Source: Halichondria panicea
Taxonomy: Eukaryota > Porifera > Demospongiae > Suberitida > Halichondriidae
Reading direction: 5' to 3'
Assembly (NCBI RefSeq): GCF_963675165.1
Contig: NC_087390.1
Location: 949,501-1,013,500, forward strand
DNA: 64,000 nt
This document shows positions 33,135 through 44,578 of this stretch, piece after piece. The notes beneath the pieces were generated by a model. It was not told the origin of the DNA. It was given only the letters and a program-made list of their open reading frames with translations, and ran no database searches. The position numbers and the translations under genes were made by a program. Within the stretch, counting starts at the first letter, position 1. Every line of letters starts with the position of its first letter.

Positions 33135-34658
33135 ATGAGTTGTAAATACAGAATGAGAAAGTTCTACTCAAGGGGATCCTACCTTGTGCTAGCTTGGACA
33201 CTGTTTGTAAGTGCTACTGCTATTGCTAGCCTTAACTTAACCTACATACTTTTTACTGGCTATCCTGATTGGCTAGTCACAACAACACTGGCACTTTTTC
33301 TTCCAATAATATTTTGTCTCGGATTTTTAGCCAATTACAAGCTTCAAGATTACACAATAGCAAGGATCGGAATTATCGCCATGTTTCTTGTAACAATGGT
33401 TTTCAGCATATACGTCCTAATCCTCGGCCCTGGACTAGAATATGGTTTTGGAAAGTACAGCCTCATCAATGAAGTCGTATTATGTATAATGCTTTGTGTG
33501 TTTTTGGTGGCACTGACATGTTTAACCTGCGTACTACAACTAGGCCTGGATCAGATGCCTGATGCTTCATCTTCTAGTATCACTAGTTTTATCGCTTGGT
33601 TTGTGTTCAGTATAAGTGCCGATAGCTGGGTTGGAGATTTTGGACAATATATGGTATTGAAAGGTAACTGCTTTGGTCTAATTGTTGATTCAATCAGCAG
33701 TATCCAGCTTTATAGTCTGTATCCAGCTTTATTTGCAAGTTTTATTCTTGTTCTCAACCTCCTTTTCGCTAAAAGCTGGTTGATTATCGAGCCTAACCCA
33801 CCAAAATCTTTTAAAATCATTTATCAGGTTCTCAAGTTTGCAGCCAAACACAAAGCTCCCCTCAATCGCAGTGCTCTCACATACTGGGAGGAAGACATAC
33901 CTTCAAGAATGGACCTGGGAAAGTCGAGATATGGTGGACCATTCACTACAGAGCAAGTTGAAGATGTGAAATCAATTCTACGAATGTTTGCTATGAGCCT
34001 ACCATTGTGGTTAATCTTGTTTGCACTTGCTTTTAATCCCGACAATGTCGTTCCATTAACCTTTCCAAATCTCACCAACTGCACATCTGACATGCTTTTC
34101 TCTTTCACGTACAGTAATTATTTGTGGTCTATGATTGGTACCCTGGTTAATGAATTCGTTTTCTATCCACTTTTCAGAGATAGATTTCCAAGTATTCTAA
34201 AGAGAATCGGTATTGCTTCCTTCCTTTCTCTGGTTTTGAGTATTGTATTCATTATAGTGCAATCATTGGAGGTTCTTCACAAAAAGGAGGTAATCACCAT
34301 TTTATCCTTGATGATGAACGGTTTGCTGGGAAATCTTTTTTTTTGTGCAATGCTGGAGTTAGTTTGTGCTCAAGCCCCATACAACATGCGAAGATTATTT
34401 GCTGCTTGTATGAGTTTAAATTTTTTGTCCTCTACATACGCTGGCATTTATGTAAGTGGTGTAATTCACTCCAAAAATAATAAAATTCTGGTACTGATTT
34501 TGTTTGGAATCAAGGCTGCTCTTAGTCTGCTTGGATTCATCCTGTACTGCCTCCTGGCTCGCTGGTACAAGAGGAGAGTTAGAGACGAGCACTATCATGT
34601 ACAAACTGTTGTGGAGGAGGTCTATGATCGATATCTAACAACTCGTAATCTAGATTGA
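33135..34658 (+). CDS. POT/PTR-like multi-pass membrane transporter, intact subtype II (507 aa)
   Basis: The only intact subtype II gene. Start at ATG 33135 (MSCKYRMRKFYSRGSYLV), which aligns with its relatives; an ATG at 33108 would add nine residues seen nowhere else. Helix 1-2 differs from subtype I (LNLTYILFTGYPDWLVTTTL). The loop between helices 7 and 8 is shorter (NPDNVVPLTFPNLTNCTSD), and helix 10 starts KKEVITILSLMMNG. The shared POT signs are DQMPDASSSS, KHKAPLNRSALTYWEED, GGPFTTEQVEDVK and the RRVRDE tail. It differs enough from subtype I that another substrate is possible, but this is inference. Confidence 0.85.
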   Translation: MSCKYRMRKFYSRGSYLVLAWTLFVSATAIASLNLTYILFTGYPDWLVTTTLALFLPIIFCLGFLANYKLQDYTIARIGIIAMFLVTMVFSIYVLILGPGLEYGFGKYSLINEVVLCIMLCVFLVALTCLTCVLQLGLDQMPDASSSSITSFIAWFVFSISADSWVGDFGQYMVLKGNCFGLIVDSISSIQLYSLYPALFASFILVLNLLFAKSWLIIEPNPPKSFKIIYQVLKFAAKHKAPLNRSALTYWEEDIPSRMDLGKSRYGGPFTTEQVEDVKSILRMFAMSLPLWLILFALAFNPDNVVPLTFPNLTNCTSDMLFSFTYSNYLWSMIGTLVNEFVFYPLFRDRFPSILKRIGIASFLSLVLSIVFIIVQSLEVLHKKEVITILSLMMNGLLGNLFFCAMLELVCAQAPYNMRRLFAACMSLNFLSSTYAGIYVSGVIHSKNNKILVLILFGIKAALSLLGFILYCLLARWYKRRVRDEHYHVQTVVEEVYDRYLTTRNLD

Positions 34659-35401
34659 TAATGTGAAGATGACTGATTGTATCATTATTCATTATTATAT
34701 GTAGTTCAATAGAATTCTATGTATTTTACAATAAATGTAGCAGACGAGTCTAAACAAGAGCTAAACAATTATAGCCATGCATCATCATAATTATAGCTCT
34801 AAGTTAGAAAATGCCACAAAAACTGTGTACTGAATATGGTAGTCAGCATTGCATTGACATGTGCAGTATATATGGATGACGACATAAGGTTGTTGTGTAG
34901 TCCTTTATTATTGATATATATTTATATACGTATTACTAGAATATTTGCGGGTGAAAAACCTTTGCGAATGATCCAAATCAGCAGAAAATTTGACCCTTTG
35001 CGATCTAACTATTGCGTTCTGGCAAGGATTGTGTGTATTTACTAGTAATAATTTAGGTTTTGCGGATTTTATTGTTGCGAATTGATCAACCCTCGCAAAA
35101 TTCGCAAATGTTTGATTCTCGCAAAACATTCTAGTAATATGGTATAATTATTAAAATTAAGGCACAGATGTTGTTCTAAGATTCTAATCATAACATTTTC
35201 ATCAAGTGCAGTATGGTTATGACAGCATGAGGTTTGTTAGGACATAACATTTTCATTGTTTACAGAGAGTATCTTCACTTTATTAAATACATGCTGTCTT
35301 AATGCTATACTGAGGCAGTCTCCTATCCTAGTATCACTTGTTCAGTTAGGGTAGCAATATCGCATAGACTACAAACCACTAGTCTACTGCGAGCAGTCGA
35401 A
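34659..35401 (+). other. Gene-free spacer with one inverted-repeat element
   Basis: Repeat spacer. The element at 34931-35140 is the only distinct structure. No gene seen. Confidence 0.6.
34931..35140 (+). mobile_element. Inverted-repeat element (MITE)
   Basis: Starts TATTACTAGAATATTTGCG and ends with its inverse, GCAAAACATTCTAGTAATA. About 210 bp, no ORF of note. Confidence 0.75.
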
Positions 35402-36000
35402 ATGAGTTGTAAATACAGAGTGAGAAAGTTCTATCAAAGGGAGCCTACCTTGTGATAGCTTGGACACTGTTTGTAAGTGCTACAGTTACTGCTTTAGAAT
35501 TGAGATACTTTTTACGGACTAGCTACCCTAAATGGCTAGTCACAACAACACTGACATTTTTTCTGCCAATAATAATTTATTATGTCTCGGATTTTTAGCT
35601 TTAATATTACAAGCTTCAAGATTACATGATAGTGAGGATCGGAATTATCGCCATGTTTCTTGTAACAATGGTTTTTAGCATATACGTCCTAATCTTAGGC
35701 CGGTTCTGGACTAGAATATGGTTTTGGACAGTACTACTAGCGAGTCATCAATGAAGTCGTATTATGTATAATTCTTTGTGTGTTTTTGGTGTCGGGCAAC
35801 GACATGCATGTTTTATCTGCACACTACAACTAGGCCTGGATCAGATGCCGGCTGATGCATCATCTTCTAGTATCACTATAGTTTCATTGCTTGGTTTGTG
35901 TTCAGTATAAAATTAAGTGCTGGTGTGGATTGGGGATTTTGGAAAATGTGTGATATTGAAAGATCATTGTTTTTGTCGGATTGATTATCCATGTACAACT
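35402..36000 (+). pseudogene. Decayed subtype III N-terminal fragment, copy 5
   Basis: ATG at 35402. Same lesions as copy 1, and lacks TTCTTA in the VTASYRIE stretch. Confidence 0.75.
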
Positions 36001-36027
36001 GTATATAGGATAGACTACACCTAAGAG

Positions 36028-36255
36028 TAGAATATGCGTCTATGTAACCTCCGCGGTTTAGCCCGAGGCGCATAGCCGAGGGAATCCAGAGGAAGTACGA
36101 CATCCGCTTGTCAAAGGAAACGTTTTAGACACACATTCCTTAGGTCAAAGTTCGGAATGTGTGTGTTAAACACACGCGAATGACACGCGGATGCCGTACC
36201 TCCTCTCGGAGGGAATCTAACCGTAACCAAGGTGGTTACTAAGACGCATATTCTA
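36028..36255 (+). mobile_element. Inverted-repeat element (MITE) copy 5
   Basis: TAGAATATGCGTC ... GACGCATATTCTA. It has lost a few bases of the GCGGTTGCGGTTAGCC stretch. Confidence 0.8.
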
Positions 36256-36820
36256 TGAGTGGTGTAGTCTATCTAACTTGGACTTCATGCGCATGCGCGA
36301 GGCGTGGTTATAAAAAGCCAGGTTTGGTGTGTAGCAACAGAATTGAATTTGTACGAGCTGGAGAGCTGTGAGAGACACCAGTTGACAGAAAAAGACAAGA
36401 AGACGGCTTCAAAACAACGAAAAACTACAGTAAAACTTAGTAGAGCTTGTGAAACGCTTGTTGAAGATACTGGAAAGAACAGACAAGTAAAAAGAACCTA
36501 GAACTGACTGCAACACTTCAAGAAAAAGAATGAAGCTCTGTGGTGGAGTGGAGGGGGGTATAGAGCAGACTGGACCAGCATGGAACATTAAAAAACTCAA
36601 TAGAAAGGGGCAAGCGATTGCTAAAGTGTTTTTGCTGCTTCCTGGCCCCCCCTGCCCATGCCCAACTAGAAAAAGCAATACAAAGCAACAGTGGACATGG
36701 AAAGAATGGATATTGACTGAACAAACTAATGCTTTCTGTGTTTTTTATAATGTTTTTGTCATCATTCTTTTCACTAAAAATTTCATTCCAACTTTTGATA
36801 ACTTCCTGCAAATTATTTGT
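36256..36820 (+). repeat. Promoter-like module with small ORF, copy 5
   Basis: Intact GCGCATGCGC palindrome and TATAAAAAG at 36309-36317. The small ORF is open at 36530-36832. Confidence 0.5.
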
Positions 36821-36955
36821 CACTTCGTGTAGAATATGCGTCCATTTCCTGTAGAATATGTGTCCACTTCCTGTAGAATATGTGTCCACTTCCTGTAGAA
36901 TAATTATGTGTCCACTTCCTGTAGAATATGTGTCCACTTCCTGTAGAATAAGTAC
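36821..36955 (+). repeat. 22-bp minisatellite (6 units), copy 5
   Basis: The longest array of the six. The first unit is changed to CACTTCGTG, and one unit has a 4-bp insertion. Confidence 0.8.
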
Positions 36956-37038
36956 CTTCTTGTAGATTATGCTTCCATGTAATCTACTGTTTTTAGCCAA
37001 TCAGATCAATTATAGATGATGTAATGTAGTCTAATTAG

Positions 37039-37308
37039 TAGTATCCAGTTTTATAGTCTGTGTCCAGCTTTATTTGCAAGTCTTATTCTTGTTCTCACAA
37101 CCTTCTCTTCGCTAAAGGTTGGTTGATTTCGAGCCTAACCCACAAAAATCTTTTAACCGTGTTCAAGTTTGCTGTCAAGCACAAAGTTCCCCTCAATCGC
37201 AGTGCTCTCCCGTACTGGAAGGAAGACATACCTTCAAGAATGGACCTGGGAAAGTCGAGATATGGTGGACCATTCGAAGATTATTTACTGAGTCAGTTCA
37301 TTTATTGA
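37039..37308 (+). pseudogene. Internally deleted transporter mini-fragment, copy 5
   Basis: Same junction as at 6661. Two bases are missing in GTGTTCAAGTTTG, which adds a frameshift of its own. Confidence 0.8.
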
Positions 37309-37508
37309 ATGAGCTTGTTGTTGTCCTTTTCTGTGTTTACAGTATCTGTATTCAATGCCACCGATGTTATAATAACTCTAACTACACCTGTCCACTTTCA
37401 TCCTGTAATAATTATATGCATACATTATAATATATGTAGCAGAGCCGTTTCTTACAGATATAAGCCACTAGATCTATAGCTGGCTATATTAGAAATGAGC
37501 GTTGAAAA

Positions 37509-39038
37509 ATGAGTTGTAAATACGGAGTGAGAAAGTTCTACTCAAAGGGAGCCTATCTTGTGATAGCTTGGACACTGCTTGTGAGTGCTACTGCTATTGC
37601 TAGCTATAGCTTAATCGAGTCGGTCTCTACAAACTATCCAATTTGGCTAGGTGCAATACCACTGTCGTTATTTCTACTCCTAACATTTTGGCTCGGATTG
37701 CTAGCCAATTACAAGCTTCAAGATTACACAATAATAAGGATCGGAATTATCTCCCTATTTTTTGTAGCAATGGTTTCCAGCATATACGTCCTAATTCTAG
37801 GTTCTGGGCTAGAACATCGCTTTGAAAAGTACAGACTTCTCAATGAAATTGTATACTGTATAGTGGGGTGTGTGTTTTTGGTGGCAATGACATGTTTTGT
37901 CTGCACACTACAACTAGGCCTGGATCAGATGCCTGATGCATCATCTTCTAGCATCACTAGTTTCATCGCTTGGTTTGTGTTCAGTACAAGTGCTGGTAGA
38001 TGGATTGGGGAATTTTTGGAATTTGTCTTGAAGGGCAACTGTTTCGGGTTAGTTGAAGTTACAATAACTAGTATCCAACTTTATAGTCTGTGTGCTGCTT
38101 TATTTGCAAGTCTTATTCTTGTTCTCGACCTCCTTTTCGCTAAAAGCTGGTTAATTATCGAGCCTAACCCACCAAAATCATTTACATTGATCTACTGTGT
38201 TCTCAAGTTTGCTGCCAAGCACAAAGCTCCCCTCAATCGCAGTGCTCTCACATACTGGGAGGAAGACGTACCTTCAAGAATGGACCTGGGAAAGTCGAGA
38301 TACGGTGGACCATTCACTACAGAGCAAGTTGAAGATGTGAAATCAATTCTACGATTGCTGGCTATGAGCCCACCCTTGTGGTTAATCTCGTTTGCACTTG
38401 CTTTTAATCCAACATTTCATGACGCTGCACTACAACATCGACATATCAAGTTTCATAATTTCACCAACTGCACATCTGACATGCTTTTCTCTTTTACGTA
38501 CAGTGGTCATTTGTGGTCTATGATCGGTATCCTGGTTAATGAATTCTTTATCTACCCGCTTTTCAAAGACAGACTTCCAAGTATTCTAAAGAGAATCGGT
38601 GTTGCTTCTTTCTTTTCTCTGGTTTTGAGCATAGGTTTTATTATTCTAGAATCATTTCAGGTAATGGAAATGGTAGAAACTGTTATATCTTTTGTGTCAA
38701 ATGGTTTGCTGTCAACTCTTTTTCTTTGTGCCATACTGGAGTTAGTTTGTGCTCAGGCTCCATACAACATGCGAAGATTATTTGCTGTGTATATGCTTAT
38801 TAATTATGGGACAGCTTCAATTGCTGGCATTTATGGAAGCGGTGCAATTCACCCAAAAAATAATGCAATGGTACTGATACTGTTTGGAATCAAGGCTGCT
38901 ATCAGTCTGCTTGGATTCATCCTGTACTGCCTCCTGGCTCGCTGGTATAAGAGAAGAGTTAGAGACGAGGACTATCATGTACAAACTGTTGTGGAGGAGG
39001 TCTATGATCGATATCTAACACCTCGTAATCTAGATTGA
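37509..39038 (+). CDS. POT/PTR-like multi-pass membrane transporter, intact copy 6 (509 aa)
   Basis: Near-identical duplicate of the gene at 23791, offset by 13,718 bases. It differs in the protein by Asn for Asp in STNYPIW (after helix 1) and His for Asn in YSGHLWS (helix 8). The five-codon upstream ORF at 37495-37512 is kept. All 12 helices and family motifs are present. The near identity extends into the flanks, so the pair arose by segment duplication rather than selection on the protein alone. Confidence 0.85.
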   Translation: MSCKYGVRKFYSKGAYLVIAWTLLVSATAIASYSLIESVSTNYPIWLGAIPLSLFLLLTFWLGLLANYKLQDYTIIRIGIISLFFVAMVSSIYVLILGSGLEHRFEKYRLLNEIVYCIVGCVFLVAMTCFVCTLQLGLDQMPDASSSSITSFIAWFVFSTSAGRWIGEFLEFVLKGNCFGLVEVTITSIQLYSLCAALFASLILVLDLLFAKSWLIIEPNPPKSFTLIYCVLKFAAKHKAPLNRSALTYWEEDVPSRMDLGKSRYGGPFTTEQVEDVKSILRLLAMSPPLWLISFALAFNPTFHDAALQHRHIKFHNFTNCTSDMLFSFTYSGHLWSMIGILVNEFFIYPLFKDRLPSILKRIGVASFFSLVLSIGFIILESFQVMEMVETVISFVSNGLLSTLFLCAILELVCAQAPYNMRRLFAVYMLINYGTASIAGIYGSGAIHPKNNAMVLILFGIKAAISLLGFILYCLLARWYKRRVRDEDYHVQTVVEEVYDRYLTPRNLD

Positions 39039-39729
39039 AGACGACTGATTATACTGATTATTATATAGAGAGCATGCAATGTATGTCAACAAGCAACAGC
39101 TGAACATTAGCCATCATGTTACCGTTAGTATACTGATCAGTTAGAAAATGCAATCAAAACTGTGTACTGAATGATAAACAGTATAGCGGGTAATTTTCGG
39201 GGGACAAAATATTCGTGTTGAGCAATATTTATAGTCACTTTGTGGATAATATTTTTGTGGTTGCTGCTTGCACTGCAGGTAAAGGTAGGCAAAGTTGCTT
39301 CACATGCTATACCGGTAGGTATAGATCGAGTGTTTTGTTTTCACCAGGTGCAGTATGGCTATGAAAACATGAGGCAGTGTTTGTGTTCCTTCGATAATAA
39401 AATCACAATGTTTAGATATATACTGCATGTATGATAGCATAATTATTCTGATCATCAGACCATTATTTGCAGAATCTACTTTCACTTTATTAAACACACA
39501 AAGTTAATGTTGACAAATCAGGTTCTATAATATTGACCATCATAACATTTTCATTGTTTATAGAGAGTGTCTTCACTTTATAAAATACACAACAATTATG
39601 CGTTTTCCCAATGCTAGACAGTTTCATACGTATACCACTTGTTTTGTCAGGGTAGCAATATCGCTACAAAACCACTTGTCTATAGTATACTATAGTGAGT
39701 CTATACAGCTGCACAGCTATATTGTCGAA
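39039..39729 (+). other. Gene-free spacer
   Basis: Near-identical to 25321-26011, including the truncated inverted-repeat element. No gene seen. Confidence 0.6.
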
Positions 39730-41245
39730 ATGAGTTGCAAATCCAGAGTGAGAAAGTTCTACTCAAAGGAGCCTACCTTGTGCTAGCTTGGACACTGCTT
39801 GTGAGTGCTACTGCTATTGCTAGCCTTAATTTAACCTACATACTTTTTACTGGCTATCCTGATTGGCTAGTCACAACAACACTGGTAGTTTTTCTGCCAA
39901 TAATATTTTGTCTCGGATATTTAGCCAATTACAAGCTTCAAGATTACACAATAGCAAGGATCGGAATTATCGCCATGTTTCTTGTAACAGTTGTTTTCAG
40001 CATATACGTCCTAATCCTCAGCCCTGGACTATAGAATATGGTTTTGGAAAGTACAGCCTCATCAATGAAGTTGTATTATGTATAATGCTTTGTGTGTTTT
40101 TGGTGGCACTGACATGTTTAACCTGCGTGCTACAGCTTGGTTTGGATCAGATGCCTGATGCTTTATCTTCTAGTATCGCTAGTTTTATCGCTTGGTTTGT
40201 GTTCAGTATAAATGCCGGTAGCTGGGTTGGAGATTTCAGAATATATGGTATTGAAAGGTAACTGCTTTGGTATAATTGTTGATTCAATCAGTAGTATCCA
40301 GCTTTATAGTCTGTATCCAGCTTTATTTGCAAGTTTTATTCTTATTCTCAACCTCCTTTTCGCTAAAAGCTGGTTGATTATCGAGCCTAACCCACCAAAA
40401 TCTTTTAAAATCATCTATCAGGTTCTCAAGTTTGCAGCCAAACACAAAGCTCCCCTCAATCGCAGTGCTCTCACATACTGGGAGGAAGACATACCTTCAA
40501 GAATGGACCTGGGAAAGTCGAAATATGGTGGACCATTCACTACGGAGGAAGTTGAAGATGTGAAATCAATTCTACGAATGTTTGCTATAAGCCTACCCTT
40601 GTGGTTAATCTCGTTTGCAATTGCTTTTAATCCCGACAATGTCGTTCCATTAACCTTTCCAAATCTCACCAACTGCACATCTGACATGCTTTTCTTATTC
40701 ACTTATAGTAATTATTGGTGGTCTATGATCTGTACCCTGGTTACTGAATTCGTTTTCTATCCACTTTTCAGAGATAGATTTCCAAGTATTCTAAAGAGAA
40801 TTGGTATTGCTTCCTCTTCCTTTCTCTGGTGTCGAGTATTGTATTCATTATTGTGCAATCATTGGAGGTTCTTCACAAAAAAGAGGTAATCACCATTATT
40901 TCCTTGATGATGAAAGGTTTCCTGGGAAATCTTTTTTTTTGTGCAATGGTGGAGTTAGTTTGTGCTCAGGCTCCGTACAACATGCGAAGATTATTTGCTG
41001 CTTATATGGGCTTAAATTTTTTATCCTCTACATACGCTGGCATTTATTTAAGTGGTGCAATTCACCCCAAAAATAATACAATGGTACTGATACTGTTTGG
41101 AATCAAGGCTACTATTAGTCTGCTTGGATTCATCCTGTACTGCCTCCTGGCTCACTGGTATAAGAGGAGAGTTAGAGACGAGCACTATCATGTACAAACT
41201 GTTGTGGAGGAGGTCTACGATCGATATCTAACAACTCGTAATTAA
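39730..41245 (+). pseudogene. POT-like transporter pseudogene, subtype II, chimeric
   Basis: The first half matches the broken copy at 26012 (MSCKSRVRKFY, ggactatagaatat stop, DALSSSIASF). The second half, including the AACTCGTAATTAAC end, matches the copy at 17381. Lesions: one G lost in SKGAYL near 39770, the extra TA near 40030, the shared FGQYMV deletion near 40236, and four extra bases in IASFLSL near 40810 (GCTTCCTCTTCC). It marks the joint of two larger duplications. Confidence 0.85.
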
Positions 41246-41781
41246 CATATTAATGAAGCTGATTGTATCATTATTCATTACTATACACACAGTTCAGATA
41301 GATTAATTTTGTTGAATTCTATGTATTTTACAAGTGAAACTGAAATCTAGCAGACTGAGTCTAAACAAGAGCTTAACGTTTAATAGCCATCATCATATTA
41401 CCCTTAAAACAAATCAGTTAGAAAATCCAACCAAAACTATGTACTGAATGATAGTCAGCATTGCATTGACATGCACACATGCATCATAATATTATACATG
41501 TGGATTGACAGAGTGCTTGTTTTTCATCAAGTATGTTCATTGTTGAATGAGCTTGTTATTGTGTATTATTGCTTTCAATTCATTTTCGTTGTTTACGGAG
41601 TCTATATCTGTAGTTGATGTTTCAGTGCCACCAATGTTATTATAACTCTCTCTGTATGCTAACTACACCGTCTGTCCCTTTCATCCTGTGATAATTATGT
41701 ACGTACGTAGATCTATAGCGTTTCAGGAATACATTGTAGAGGTTAAGATCTAGCTTGCTGTACAGAAATTGGCATTGGAAA
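41246..41781 (+). other. Gene-free spacer
   Basis: Near-identical to 18882-19417. No gene seen. Confidence 0.6.
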
Positions 41782-43309
41782 ATGAGTAAATACAGAGTGA
41801 GAAAGTTCTACTCAAAGGGATCCTACCTTGTGCTAGCTTGGATGCTGCTTGTGAGTGCTACTGCTATTGCTAGCTATAGCTTACTCGAGTCAGTTATTAC
41901 AGACTATCCAGATTGGCTAGGTACAATACCACTGTCGTTATTTCTACTCCTAACATTTTGTCTCGGATTGCTAGCCAATTACAAGCTTCAAGATTACACA
42001 ATAATAAGGATCGGAATTATCTCCCTATTTTTTGCAACAATGGTTTCCAGCATATACATCCTAATCCTAGGTTCTGGACTAGAACACCGCTTTGAAAAGT
42101 ACAGACTTCTCAATGAAGTCGTACTCTGTATAGCGGTGTGTGTGATTTTGATGGCACTGACATGTTTTGTCTGCACACTACAACTAGGCCTGGATCAGAT
42201 GCCTGATGCATCATCTTCTAGCATCACTAGTTTCATCGCTTGGTCTATGTTCAGTGTAAGTGCTGGTAGCTGGGTTGGGGAGTTTTTGGATTTTGCCTTG
42301 AAGGACAACTGTTTCGGGTTAGTTGAAGATACAATAAGTAGTATCCAGCTTTATAGTCTGTGTGCTGCTTTATTTGCAAGTCTTATTCTTGTTCTCGACC
42401 TCCTTTTCGGTAAAAGCTGGTTAATTATCGAGCCTAACCCACCAAAATCATTTACATTGATCTACTGTGTTCTCAAGTTTGCTGCCAAGCACAAAGCTCC
42501 CCTCAATCGCAGTGCTCTCACATACTGGGAGGAAGACGTACCTTCAAGAATGGACCTGGGAAAGTCGAGATACGGTGGGACCATTCACTACAGAGCAAGT
42601 TGAAGATGTGAAATCAATTCTACGATTGTTTGCTATGAGCCTACCATTGTGGTTAATACTGTTTGCACTTGCTTTTAATCCTACATTTCATGACATTTCA
42701 CTACAACATCGACATATCAAGTTTCATAATTTCACCAACTGCACATCTGACATGCTTTTCTGTTTTACGTACAGTGGTCATTTGTGGTCTATGATCGGTA
42801 TCTTGGTTAATGAATTCTTTATCTACCCGCTTTTCAGAGATAAACTTCCAAGCATTCTAAAAAGAATCGGTGTTGGTTCGTTCCTTTCTCTGGTTTTGAG
42901 CATAGGTTTTATTATTCTAGAATCATTTGAGGCAATGGGATTGATAGAAACTGTTATATCTTTTGTATCAAATGGTTTGCTGTCAGCTCTTTTTCTTTGT
43001 GCTATGCTGGAGTTTGTTTGTGCTCAGGCTCCATACAATATGCGGAGATTATTTGCTGTGTATATCCTTATTAATTATGGGACCGCTTCAATTGCTGGCA
43101 TTTATGGAAGCGGTGCAATTCACCCCAAAAATAATACAATGGTACTGATACTGTTTGGAATCAAGGCTACTATTAGTCTGCTTGGATTCATCCTGTACTG
43201 CCTCCTGGCTCACTGGTATAAGAGGAGAGTTAGAGACGAGCACTATCATGTACAAACTGTTGTGGAGGAGGTCTATGATCGATATCTAACAACTCGTAAT
43301 CTAGATTAA
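41782..43309 (+). pseudogene. POT-like transporter, MSKYR subtype, one-base frameshift
   Basis: Duplicate of the gene at 19418, offset by 22,364 bases. One extra G in the GGPFTTE stretch (about 42576-42579, ggtgggaccattc) shifts the frame after RYGG and stops at 42601-42603. Everything before and after is intact; helix 8 has the usual VNEFF. A single base in a short G run is either a very young lesion or an assembly error. Confidence 0.75.
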
Positions 43310-43730
43310 GAATGAGAACTGATTGTATCATTATTCATTATTATACGTAGTTCAGTAGAATTCTATGTATTTTACAAGTGAAAGTGAAATGTAGCAGATT
43401 GAGTCTAAACAAGAGCTAGATAAACAATTATAGCCATCATCATCATAATTATTGCCCTTAAAACAAATCAGTTAGAAAATGCCATGTATATACTGTAGAT
43501 CGGCAGAGTGCTTTGTTTTTCATCAAGTGCAGTATGGTTATGACAGCATGAGGTTTGTTAGGACATAACATTTTCATTGTTTACAGAGAGTATCTTCACT
43601 TTATTAAATACATGCTGTCTTAATGCTATACTGAGGCAGTCTCCTATCCTAGTATCATTTGTTCTGTTATACTCAATAGGGTAGCAATTCGCATAGACTA
43701 CAAACCACTAGTCTACTGTGCACAGTCAAA
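43310..43730 (+). other. Gene-free 3' spacer
   Basis: Near-identical to 20945-21366. No gene seen. Confidence 0.6.
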
Positions 43731-44330
43731 ATGAGTTGTAAATACAGAGTGAGAAGGTTCTATCAAAAGGAGCCTATACCTTGTGATAGCTTGGACACTG
43801 TTTGTAAGTGCTACAGTTACTGCTTCTTATAGAATTGAGATACTTTTTATGGACTAGCTACCCTAAATGGCTAGTCACAACAACACTGGCATTTTTTCTG
43901 CCAATAATAATTTATTATGTTTCGGATTTTTAGCTTTAATATTACAAGCTTTAAGATTACAAGATAGTGAGGATCGGAATTATCGCCATGTTTCTTGTAA
44001 CAATTGTTTTTAGCATATACGTCCTAATCTTAGGCCGGTTCTGGACTAGAATATGGTTTTGAACAGTACTACTAGCGAGTCATCAATGAAGTCGTATTAT
44101 GTATAATTCTTTGTGTGTTTTTGGTGCCGGGCAACGACATGCATGTTTATCTGCACACTACAACTAGGCCTGGATCAGATGCCGGCTGATGCATCATCTT
44201 CTAGTATCATTATAGTTTCATTGCTTGGTTTGCGTTCTGTATAAAATTAAGTGCTGGTGTGGATTGGGGATTTTGGAAAATGTGTGATATTGAAAGATCA
44301 TTGTTTTTGTCAGATTGATTATCCATGTAT
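43731..44330 (+). pseudogene. Decayed subtype III N-terminal fragment, copy 6
   Basis: ATG at 43731. Near-identical to the fragment at 21367. Confidence 0.75.
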
Positions 44331-44353
44331 ATAGGATAGACTACACCTAAGAG

Positions 44354-44578
44354 TAGAATATGCGTCTATGTAACCTCCGCGGTTGCGATTAGCCCGAGGT
44401 GCATAGCCGAGGGTATCCAGAGGAGGTACGACATCCGCGTGTCAAAGGAAACCTTTTAGACACACATTCCTTAGGTCAAAGTTCGGAATGTGTTTGTGTG
44501 CACACACACGCGGATGTTATACCTCCTCTCGGAGGGAATCTAACCATAACCAAGGTGGTTACTAAGACGCATATTCTA
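44354..44578 (+). mobile_element. Inverted-repeat element (MITE) copy 6
   Basis: TAGAATATGCGTC ... GACGCATATTCTA, near-identical to copy 4. Confidence 0.8.
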
